Shown here: in pieces, positions 17,822 to 24,741 of the stretch | Position numbering within the stretch: position 1 is the stretch's first letter | Layout: each line of letters opens with the position of its first letter | Origin: Novosphingobium clariflavum | Lineage (GTDB): Bacteria > Pseudomonadota > Alphaproteobacteria > Sphingomonadales > Sphingomonadaceae | Direction of reading: 5' to 3' | Assembly (NCBI RefSeq): GCF_026420865.1 | Contig: NZ_JAPCWC010000001.1 | Coordinates: forward strand, 496,001-560,000 | DNA: 64,000 nucleotides | Made by a program: the position numbers and the translations under genes | The notes under the pieces: generated by a model | Seen by the model: the letters and a program-made list of their open reading frames with translations, nothing else | What the model was told of the DNA's origin: nothing | Databases searched by the model: none

Positions 17822-20106
17822 CCGTGAAGATTGCCGCCCTGCTGACCGCCCTCACCCTCGGTACCGGCCTCAGCGCCCCCGTGCAGGCCCAGGCCCCCGT
17901 GCAGGCCCCCGTCCCGACGCAGACCGCCTCCAGCCAATCGGCGGAAGCCCGCGCCGATGCGCTGGTCAGGGGCATGACGCTGGACGAGAAGCTGCAACTG
18001 ATCCACGGCTTCTTCCCGCCTCTGGCCAAACCCGTGCCGCCGATCGCGATGATCCCTTCTGCCGGGCACATTCCCGGCATCCCCCGTCTCGGCATCCCGA
18101 CCCTGCGCGAGAGTGACGCCAGCCTCGGCGTCGCCAACCAGATCGAGCAGCGCAAGGGCGACGTCGCCACCGCCCTGCCCGCCAGCATCGCCACCGCCGC
18201 CACCTTCAACCCCCACCTCGCCTACGAAGGCGGCGCGATGATCGGGGCGGAAGCGCGCGCCAAGACCTTCAACGTGCTGCTGGCAGGCGGCGTCAACCTC
18301 ACCCGCGATCCCTGGAACGGGCGCAATTTCGAATATCTCGGCGAAGACCCGCTGCTCGCGGGCATCATGGTGGGCGCCCATATCAAGGGCGTACAGAGCA
18401 ACCACATCGTCTCCACCATCAAGCATTTCGCGCTCAATTCGCAGGAGACCGGCCGCACCGTACTGGATGCCCGCATCGATCCGGCGGCGCTGCGCGAAAG
18501 CGACCTGCTGGCCTTCGAGATCGGCATCGAGTGCGGCCAGCCCGGCTCGGTCATGTGCGCCTACAACAAGGTCAACGGCGATTACGCCTGCGAGAACGAC
18601 TGGCTGCTGAACCGCGTGCTGAAGCGGGACTGGGGCTACAAGGGCTGGGTCATGTCCGACTGGGGCGCGGTCCATTCCACCGAGAAGGCCGCGATCAACG
18701 GGCTGGACCAGGATTCCGGGCAGGAACTGGACGACCGCATGTTCTTCGACGCCCGCTTCGCCGAAGCGGTGAAGGCCGGCCGCATTCCGATGACCCGGCT
18801 TGACGACATGGTCCGGCGCATCCTGTTCGGGGTCATCGACAGCGGCCTGATGGACAACCCCGTGCCGGAAACCGCGCAGCCGATCGACTATGCCGCCCAT
18901 GCCGAGGTTGCCCAGCGCGCCGCCGAGGAAGGCATCGTGCTGCTGCGCAACCAAGGCGACCTGCTGCCGCTGGCGCGCACCGCGAAACGGATCGTGCTGA
19001 TCGGTGCCCATGCCGACGTCGGCGTGCTGTCCGGCGGCGGCTCGTCGCAGGTCCGCTCGGTCGGCGGCGCACCGGTGGAGATCCCGCTCACCAAAGGCGC
19101 CGCCGCCTCCTTCGCGCGGATCACCTGGCACGCCTCCTCGCCGCTCAAGGCCATCAAGGCGCTCGCCCCCGGTGCCGCGGTGACCTATGTCGACGGCAGC
19201 GATCCCAAGGCCGCGGCGCAGGCGGCGCGCGGCGCGGACATCGCCGTGGTCTTCGCCTGGGCCTGGCGCACCGAAGCGCAGGACCCCGAAAGCATGGCCC
19301 TGCCGGACAACCAGGATGGATTGATCGAGGCGGTCGCCGCCGCCAACCGCAAGACGCTGGTGGTACTGGAAACCGGCGGCCCGGTGCCGATGCCCTGGCT
19401 AAGCCGCGTGCCTGCGGTCCTGCTGGCCTGGTATCCCGGCCAGCGCGGCGGCGAAGCGATCGCCAATATCCTGTTCGGCAAAGTCGATCCCTCCGGCCGC
19501 CTGCCGATCACCTTCCCCGCCAGTCCCGCGCAGGCGCCCCGCCCCGAGCCGCTCGGCCTTGCCGAACTGCGCGCCGCCGACGCACGCCGGGATGCCGGTG
19601 ACAAGACCGTCTACGGCATGAGCGGCGGCGTCGCGCCCTTCTCGGTCGACTACGGCGAGGGCGCCGATGTCGGCTATCGCTGGTATGCGGCGCGGAACCG
19701 GAAACCGCTGTTCCCGTTCGGCTTCGGCCTCACCTATACCCGTTTCGGCTATGCCAATCTCAAGGTCACCGACGGCGCCGGGCTCACGGTCGAATTCGAT
19801 GTCACCAACAGCGGCCAGCGCGAAGGCGCCGACGTGCCGCAACTCTATGTCGAGGCGGCCAGTGCCGCCGGCACCCGCGCCTACCGCCTTGCCGGTTTCG
19901 AGAAAGTCCGGCTGGCCCCGGGCGAAACCCGCCACGTGACGATGACGGTCGATCCGCGCGTCATCGCCCGCTTCCAGCGCGCCGGCGACGGCACCGAAAG
20001 CTGGAGCGTGGATGCCGGGGCCTATCCGCTGCGGATCGGTCATTTCGCCGGCGATGCCGCGCTGACCGCGACCGCCCGCCTCGATGCCCGAAGCGTAAGA
20101 CCGTAA
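17818..20106 (+). CDS. Exported GH3 beta-glycosidase
   Basis: A 762-residue glycoside hydrolase family 3 enzyme with a signal peptide ending PVQAQA, followed by an Ala-Pro-Val-Gln low-complexity stretch. The (alpha/beta)8 domain carries IPRLGIPTLRESDASLGVAN, IKHFALNSQETGR and the nucleophile motif GWVMSDWGAV (Asp281). The second alpha/beta domain (residues about 360-560) and the C-terminal fibronectin III-like domain (YRWYAARNRKPLFPFGFGLT, VTNSGQREGADVPQLYVEAA) are in the usual order. It is expected to remove beta-linked glucose, xylose or similar from the ends of small glycosides in the periplasm. It overlaps the halogenase stop by four bases. The asparagine-rich segment NLTRDPWNGRNFEYLGEDP is typical of BglX-like members. 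Confidence 0.93.
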   Translation: MTVKIAALLTALTLGTGLSAPVQAQAPVQAPVPTQTASSQSAEARADALVRGMTLDEKLQLIHGFFPPLAKPVPPIAMIPSAGHIPGIPRLGIPTLRESDASLGVANQIEQRKGDVATALPASIATAATFNPHLAYEGGAMIGAEARAKTFNVLLAGGVNLTRDPWNGRNFEYLGEDPLLAGIMVGAHIKGVQSNHIVSTIKHFALNSQETGRTVLDARIDPAALRESDLLAFEIGIECGQPGSVMCAYNKVNGDYACENDWLLNRVLKRDWGYKGWVMSDWGAVHSTEKAAINGLDQDSGQELDDRMFFDARFAEAVKAGRIPMTRLDDMVRRILFGVIDSGLMDNPVPETAQPIDYAAHAEVAQRAAEEGIVLLRNQGDLLPLARTAKRIVLIGAHADVGVLSGGGSSQVRSVGGAPVEIPLTKGAAASFARITWHASSPLKAIKALAPGAAVTYVDGSDPKAAAQAARGADIAVVFAWAWRTEAQDPESMALPDNQDGLIEAVAAANRKTLVVLETGGPVPMPWLSRVPAVLLAWYPGQRGGEAIANILFGKVDPSGRLPITFPASPAQAPRPEPLGLAELRAADARRDAGDKTVYGMSGGVAPFSVDYGEGADVGYRWYAARNRKPLFPFGFGLTYTRFGYANLKVTDGAGLTVEFDVTNSGQREGADVPQLYVEAASAAGTRAYRLAGFEKVRLAPGETRHVTMTVDPRVIARFQRAGDGTESWSVDAGAYPLRIGHFAGDAALTATARLDARSVRP

Positions 20107-20120
20107 CAGCAACCTGCCTT

Positions 20121-20151
20121 GCGCTTGACCTGTCGCCGGGTGGTCAAGCGC
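20121..20151. terminator. Hairpin between convergent genes
   Basis: A perfect 10-base stem (GCGCTTGACC / GGTCAAGCGC) with an 11-base loop lies between the GH3 stop and the convergent aldehyde dehydrogenase, overlapping the latter's stop codon. There is no U-run, so it may be a weak or Rho-assisted stop. Confidence 0.5.
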
Positions 20152-21640
20152 TCGCGGCGGGCGCGTCTGCCCGGATGCCGCCGAGCGCCACATATTTCAT
20201 CTCGAGGTACTCCTCGATGCCGACCGCCGCCCCCTCGCGCCCGAGGCCGGAGGCCTTGACGCCGCCGAACGGCGCGACTTCGGTGGAGATCAGCCCCTCG
20301 TTGACGCCGACCATGCCGAACTCCAGCCCTTCCACCACGCGGAAGATGCGCCCCATGTCGTGCGCGCAGACATAGGCGGCAAGGCCGAAGGGCGTGTCGT
20401 TGGCCAGCGCCACCGCCTCCTCCTCCGACGTGAACCGGAAGAGCGGGGCGACCGGACCGAAGGTTTCCTCGGCAAATATCGCCGCCTCACGCGGCACGTC
20501 TTTCAGCACCGTCGGCGCGAAGAACGTGCCGCCCAGCGCATGACGATGCCCGCCGCAAGCAAGCTGCGCGCCGCGTGCCAGAGCGTCGCCGACATGTTCC
20601 TCCACTTTGGCAACCGCCGCCGCGTCGATCAGCGGGCCGATCGCGCTGCCGGGCACGGTTCCGGGGGCAACGACGAGCCTGGCGGTCTCGGCGGCCAGCC
20701 GCTCGGCAAAGGCGTCGTAGATGCCGTCCTGCACGAGAAACCGGTTGGCGCCGATGCAGGACTGGCCGCTGTTGCGGAACTTCGCGATCATCGCCGCAGC
20801 CACCGCCGCCTCGAGATCGGCATCGTCGAACACGATGAACGGCGCATTGCCGCCCAGTTCCATGCTGGTCCGCTTGATGCCCGGCGCGCACTGCGCCAGC
20901 AGCAGCGCGCCGATCTCGGTCGACCCGGTGAACGAGAGCTTGCGCACCGCCGGATTGGCCGTCAGTTCGCCGCCGATCGCCCCGGCCGCCCCGGTGACGA
21001 CATTGCAGACCCCGGCCGGCAGCCCCGCGCGCTCGGCCAGCACGCCGAGCGCCAGCGCGGTCAGCGGCGTCTGGCTCGCGGGCTTGATCACCCCGGTGCA
21101 GCCCGCCGCCCAGCCGGGCGCGGCCTTGCGGGTGATCATGGCCGCCGGGAAATTCCAGGGCGTGATCGCGGCAAAGACCCCGACCGGCGCCTTCTGCACC
21201 AGGATCCGGCGCCCTTCGAGGTTCTGCGGGATGATCTCGCCATCCACGCGCTTGGCTTCCTCGGCGAACCATTCGGCAAAGCTCGCGGCGTACAGCACCT
21301 CGCCGCGCGCCTCAGTCAGCGGCTTGCCCTGCTCCGAAGTGATGAGCAGCGCGAGATCGTCGATATGGCGCAGCATCAGGTCATGGAAGCGGCGCAGGAT
21401 GGCGCCGCGCTCCCTGGCCAGCATCGCCCGCCATGCGGGCAAGGCCTGCTCTGCCGCTGCCACCGCGCGCCGGGTTTCCGCCGCCCCGGCTTTCGGGACA
21501 CGGGCGATAAGCGCGCCATTGGCGGGATTGCGGACATCGATGGTCTCGCCGCTGTCGGCGGGCAGCCAGGCGCCGCCGATCAGCATCGCCTGGCGCAGCA
21601 GATCGGGATCAGCCAGGGGCAAGGTTTCGGGGTGTTCCAT
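20144..21640 (-). CDS. NAD(P)-dependent semialdehyde dehydrogenase (GabD/alpha-KGSA dehydrogenase type)
   Basis: A 498-residue aldehyde dehydrogenase. Visible motifs are ITPWNFPAAMITRKAAPGWA (cofactor site), SFTGSTEIGALL, the general base Glu in MELGGNAP (about residue 261), and the catalytic Cys295 in NSGQSCIGANRF; the C terminus has EVAPFGGVKASGLGREG. This belongs to the succinate-semialdehyde / alpha-ketoglutarate-semialdehyde group. ATG 21640 has an AAAGGA site 8-10 bases upstream. It is the last gene of a three-gene operon with the synthase-like and cyclodeaminase-like genes, 11 bases after the former. It might also oxidise the semialdehyde made by KdgD (37.6 kb), but its exact substrate is not determined. 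Confidence 0.88.
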   Translation of the reverse strand: MEHPETLPLADPDLLRQAMLIGGAWLPADSGETIDVRNPANGALIARVPKAGAAETRRAVAAAEQALPAWRAMLARERGAILRRFHDLMLRHIDDLALLITSEQGKPLTEARGEVLYAASFAEWFAEEAKRVDGEIIPQNLEGRRILVQKAPVGVFAAITPWNFPAAMITRKAAPGWAAGCTGVIKPASQTPLTALALGVLAERAGLPAGVCNVVTGAAGAIGGELTANPAVRKLSFTGSTEIGALLLAQCAPGIKRTSMELGGNAPFIVFDDADLEAAVAAAMIAKFRNSGQSCIGANRFLVQDGIYDAFAERLAAETARLVVAPGTVPGSAIGPLIDAAAVAKVEEHVGDALARGAQLACGGHRHALGGTFFAPTVLKDVPREAAIFAEETFGPVAPLFRFTSEEEAVALANDTPFGLAAYVCAHDMGRIFRVVEGLEFGMVGVNEGLISTEVAPFGGVKASGLGREGAAVGIEEYLEMKYVALGGIRADAPAASA

Positions 21641-21651
21641 GGCGCGTCCTT

Positions 21652-22662
21652 TCAGGCGGGGTTGCGACCGACGAAAAACAGCGCGTCGGCATCGGGGGTG
21701 GGATCGAGCCCGGCCGCTTCCTGGCCGCGCCGCAGCGCCGCCATGTCGCGCTGGTAGACCCGGCCGGTGGGATGGCGCAGCGGGCCGCCGTTGTAGCCCT
21801 GCAGCCAGCCCTCGTACTTCCACAACAAGCGGTTGATCAGGCCGCCTCCGGCCTGCGGCACGCTGGCGAACGCCTTGCGGGCAGGATCGATGCGGTGAAA
21901 TTCCGCCGTCGCCTCGTCGAAGCGGCGCTCGCGAATCATGGCGAACACGCGCGGCAGGACCGGCCCGAAGAAGGCCGAGAAATTGGTACCGCAGAAGGGC
22001 ACGTCGATCAGCTGGGCGAGCGGGATGAATTCGTGCTCCATCGGGAAGGAGATCACCACCTCGTCATGAAAGGCGCGGTGCACCTCGATCGGTCCCATGA
22101 TATGCGGCATGCCGCCCTCGGCCTTGATCGCCACGACATTGGGGCAATCGTCGACGAGGCGGCGCAGGAGATCGACCGGCATGTCGATCGGGCTGAACCG
22201 GCCGAAACCCCAGGTCGGAATCGGGAACAGCATCACGGCAAGGTCGGTCGCATCGCAGAACGCCTTGGTATAGGCGTAGACCTCTTCCAGCGACTGGGGA
22301 TAGAAGCACGGCGGATAGCCGAGCAGGACGAGCTCCGCGCCCGCCTCCGCCGCAAGCCGCGCGGCGACGATGTTTTCCTCCAGCGTATTGAACACCGCGT
22401 GGTGGACCACAAAGATCCGTCCCGCCGCCTGCTCCACCATCACCTCGACGAAACGCCGGTACTCCGCCATCGACATCACCACTTCGGAACAGGCAAGCGC
22501 CCCCACGAAGCCGTGCGCGATCGTCGTCTCGACATCGTGGCGGGCAGCCTGTTCGTTGAGGGCGGTGAAATCGCCGGTCACGGTCGGGATCACGACATTG
22601 GCGACCCCCAGCATCTTCTCGCGCGCCCAGGCACGGGCTTCGGACTTGGTGTAGACGGGCAT
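21652..22662 (-). CDS. Dihydrodipicolinate synthase-family lyase, divergent subgroup
   Basis: A 336-residue member of the DapA / N-acetylneuraminate lyase TIM-barrel family. The Schiff-base lysine is visible (Lys180 in NVVAIKAEGG). The other hallmarks are altered: the GGTGE loop reads GALACSEVV (residues 54-62), and the catalytic tyrosine of the YNxP motif is replaced by Phe146 in LFPIPTWGF. It has about 40 residues more at the C terminus than DapA (PLRHPTGRVYQRDMAALRRG). It is therefore not a lysine-pathway DapA and probably performs a lyase or dehydratase step on a 2-oxo acid. GGAGAG lies 8 bases before ATG 22662. It sits between ornithine-cyclodeaminase-like and aldehyde dehydrogenase genes. 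Confidence 0.8.
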   Translation of the reverse strand: MPVYTKSEARAWAREKMLGVANVVIPTVTGDFTALNEQAARHDVETTIAHGFVGALACSEVVMSMAEYRRFVEVMVEQAAGRIFVVHHAVFNTLEENIVAARLAAEAGAELVLLGYPPCFYPQSLEEVYAYTKAFCDATDLAVMLFPIPTWGFGRFSPIDMPVDLLRRLVDDCPNVVAIKAEGGMPHIMGPIEVHRAFHDEVVISFPMEHEFIPLAQLIDVPFCGTNFSAFFGPVLPRVFAMIRERRFDEATAEFHRIDPARKAFASVPQAGGGLINRLLWKYEGWLQGYNGGPLRHPTGRVYQRDMAALRRGQEAAGLDPTPDADALFFVGRNPA

Positions 22663-22699
22663 GCTGCGAACTCTCCGAAGGTATTAGAGAATAGGGCGA

Positions 22700-23704
22700 T
22701 CACTTGCCCTTCGAAACGGGACGGATCGGTGCTGGAATGGTCGAACCGATCCCGAGCTGCCGGGCCCGCGCGGCGCACATCCTGGCCACGGCGAGGTCCT
22801 GGATCGCCGCGCCCACCGACTTGTAGAGCATGATCTGGCGGGCATCGCCGCGACCGGGGTGCCGGCCGCCGACCACCTCCGCGAGAGACACCAGCTTTTC
22901 GGCAAAGGCCACGCCTTGGCTGCGTGCGGCGATCATGTCGCCGGTGTCATGGGCGACTTCCTCGACCATGTCGGCCACGATGAGGTCGGCGCGCGCGACC
23001 GCCTCGGAATCGATCTCGCGCTGCTCGGGCAGCGTCGAACCGATCGAGACAACGGTCATGCCCGGGCGCAGCCAGCGGCCGAGCAGCGTCGGCGTCTCGT
23101 CACGCGAACGCGCCGCGCAGATCACGAGATCGCTGGCCGCCACTGCCGCTTCGGCGCTGGCGGCCGCCGTCACCGCGATGCCCTTGTCCGCCATGGCCGC
23201 ACAGAACGCGGCGCGGCTGGCTTCGCGCGGGCTGAAGACCAGAACCTGCGCAAGCGGTCCTGACTGTGCCAACGCCTCGAGATGGGTCCGCGCCTCGAAG
23301 CCGGAGCCGATCACCGCCACGCGCGGCTGCGCCTCGGCAAGCAGCCGCCGCGCGGCCAGGGCCGATGTTGCCGCCGTGCGAAAGCCGGTGATGGCATTGC
23401 CGTCGAGCAAGGCATCGAGCGCCATCGTCTGCCCGTCGAACAGCGAAATGAGGTAGGACGCCGCCCCGGCCACGGGCGAAGCGGCGATCAGCTTAGCCCC
23501 CATGACCGCCTGCCCCGGCATGACCCCGGTCAGCGAACGCAGCCACACCCCTTCTCCGCGCGCCATTGTCCTCGGCGGAAACCCGGCCTCCGCCAGGGGC
23601 GCTGCATAGGCCGCGCCAAGCGCCGCCACCGCCCCGGCCCAATCGAAGACCGCCCTTACCTCGTCATCCGACAGGACCAGGGTCTCGTACACTTCACGCT
23701 GCAT
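22700..23704 (-). CDS. Ornithine cyclodeaminase / mu-crystallin family protein
   Basis: A 334-residue NAD(P)-binding enzyme. The N-terminal substrate domain is followed by a Rossmann fold with RVAVIGSGFEARTHLEALAQ, and the family motif GFRTAATSALAARRLL is present. Later segments DLVICAARSRDETPTLLGRW, MTVVSIGSTLPEQREID and FKSVGAAIQDLAVARM (here YKSVGAAIQD) complete the signature. Members include ornithine cyclodeaminase, delta1-pyrroline-2-carboxylate reductase and ketimine reductases, so the substrate is uncertain. It is the first gene of the operon, with a strong GGGAGAGGG site, and is divergent from a GntR/FCD regulator, so the set is probably induced by its substrate. Confidence 0.85.
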   Translation of the reverse strand: MQREVYETLVLSDDEVRAVFDWAGAVAALGAAYAAPLAEAGFPPRTMARGEGVWLRSLTGVMPGQAVMGAKLIAASPVAGAASYLISLFDGQTMALDALLDGNAITGFRTAATSALAARRLLAEAQPRVAVIGSGFEARTHLEALAQSGPLAQVLVFSPREASRAAFCAAMADKGIAVTAAASAEAAVAASDLVICAARSRDETPTLLGRWLRPGMTVVSIGSTLPEQREIDSEAVARADLIVADMVEEVAHDTGDMIAARSQGVAFAEKLVSLAEVVGGRHPGRGDARQIMLYKSVGAAIQDLAVARMCAARARQLGIGSTIPAPIRPVSKGK

Positions 23705-23761
23705 AATGCCCTCTCCCGGCCGTGCGCCGCATGGCCATGGCCCGCGTCACTTTCGAGTCGA

Positions 23762-23800
23762 ATAATTTCACTATTGATGCGTGTCAATGTGATTATTGAT
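23762..23800. promoter_or_regulatory. AT-rich divergent promoter with candidate GntR operator
   Basis: The gap between the cyclodeaminase-like gene and the GntR regulator contains an AT-rich stretch with imperfect inverted halves (TTTCACTATTG and CAATGTGATTATTG). It is a plausible autoregulatory operator; the symmetry is imperfect. Confidence 0.35.
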
Positions 23801-23854
23801 TTGCTATCCTCAGTCATCCGGCATTGTGGTACCTCGGCCGCAAAGGAGCTTTCC

Positions 23855-24511
23855 GTGTCCGATCAAGACCTAGTCCGGCTGCGCGCCCTGCTCGATGAAA
23901 CCATCGAGCGCGGCGAGGAGCGCCTGCCGCCCGAACCGCGTCTGAGCGAGGAACTCGGCGTAACCCGCGGCCGCCTGCGAACCCTGCTCAGGCACCTCGA
24001 GAACGAGGGCGCGATCTGGCGCCATGTCGGCAAGGGCACGTTCATCGGCCAGCGGCAGGTCATCGAACCCCTTGCCGCAGCGGCGAACTTCAGCGTCGAC
24101 GATATCCTGCATGCACGCGGCGTGCTCGAACCGCAGCTGGCGGCCGAAGCGGCCATCCACGCCGTGCCCGAAGATCTCGCCGCGATGGACGCATGCCTGG
24201 CCGAAATGGCACTGTCGCACTCGATGCTGCAGTGGAAGCGGCTGGACGAAAAGCTGCACCGCACGATCGCGCAGGCCACCCACAACGTCCTGCTGGTGAC
24301 GCTTTACGATACGCTCCGCTCCCAGATGAAGTTCACGCTCGACCGGCGGATCGACCAGGTCTTCGGGGCGGAACCCGGCCCGAAGGAAAACACCGACGAC
24401 GAGCACCACAAGGTCGTCGATGCGATCCGCAGGCACGACCCCCAAGCGGCCGAAGCCGCCATGCGCGAACACTTGCGGGCACTGCGCGCCAAGCTGTTCG
24501 GATTACGCTAA
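23855..24511 (+). CDS. GntR/FadR-family (FCD domain) transcriptional regulator
   Basis: A 218-residue regulator. The N-terminal winged helix reads LPPEPRLSEELGVTRGRLRT and then NEGAIWRHVGKGTFIG (residues about 20-68). The C-terminal all-helical FCD domain starts near ILHARGVLEPQLAAEAAI and keeps metal-site residues in DEKLHRTIAQATHN and DDEHHKVVDAI. GTG 23855 is chosen because a clean AAAGGAG lies 7 bases before it; an upstream in-frame ATG lacks a site. It is divergent from the cyclodeaminase-synthase-dehydrogenase operon, which it most likely represses until an organic acid inducer binds. Confidence 0.88.
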   Translation: MSDQDLVRLRALLDETIERGEERLPPEPRLSEELGVTRGRLRTLLRHLENEGAIWRHVGKGTFIGQRQVIEPLAAAANFSVDDILHARGVLEPQLAAEAAIHAVPEDLAAMDACLAEMALSHSMLQWKRLDEKLHRTIAQATHNVLLVTLYDTLRSQMKFTLDRRIDQVFGAEPGPKENTDDEHHKVVDAIRRHDPQAAEAAMREHLRALRAKLFGLR

Positions 24512-24555
24512 AGCGCCCCGCCCCAGCGCTTCGCGCGGCAAAATTGAGTGCATCA

Positions 24556-24573
24556 ATGCAAATCGATTTGCAT
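24556..24573. promoter_or_regulatory. Perfect 18-base palindrome
   Basis: ATGCAAATCGATTTGCAT is a perfect inverted repeat without a loop, in the 230-base gap between the GntR stop and the exo-rhamnogalacturonan-lyase-like gene. It looks like a homodimer binding site. It lies about 170 bases before the next start, so it could be an upstream operator or activator site. Confidence 0.5.
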
Positions 24574-24741
24574 CGCGCACCGCCTCCCGAAGGCAATCGC
24601 GGCAAGATCTGCCGGGACAAGCGCGCACGGGGTCCGGCCCCGCCGCATGGGGCCACTTTTTTCTTTCCGCAGCGGTTGACGATAAAGACCACATGATGAA
24701 ATACCATCCCACATAAGACGTCGCTCAAAATGGGAGAGTGC

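Noticed and set aside
20144..21640. Naming the aldehyde dehydrogenase gabD
   Set aside because: Succinate- and alpha-ketoglutarate-semialdehyde dehydrogenases cannot be told apart from the motifs visible here.
22700..23704. Assignment of the cyclodeaminase-like gene as true ornithine cyclodeaminase
   Set aside because: The family includes several imine reductases and no arginine or ornithine genes are nearby; only the family call is supported.
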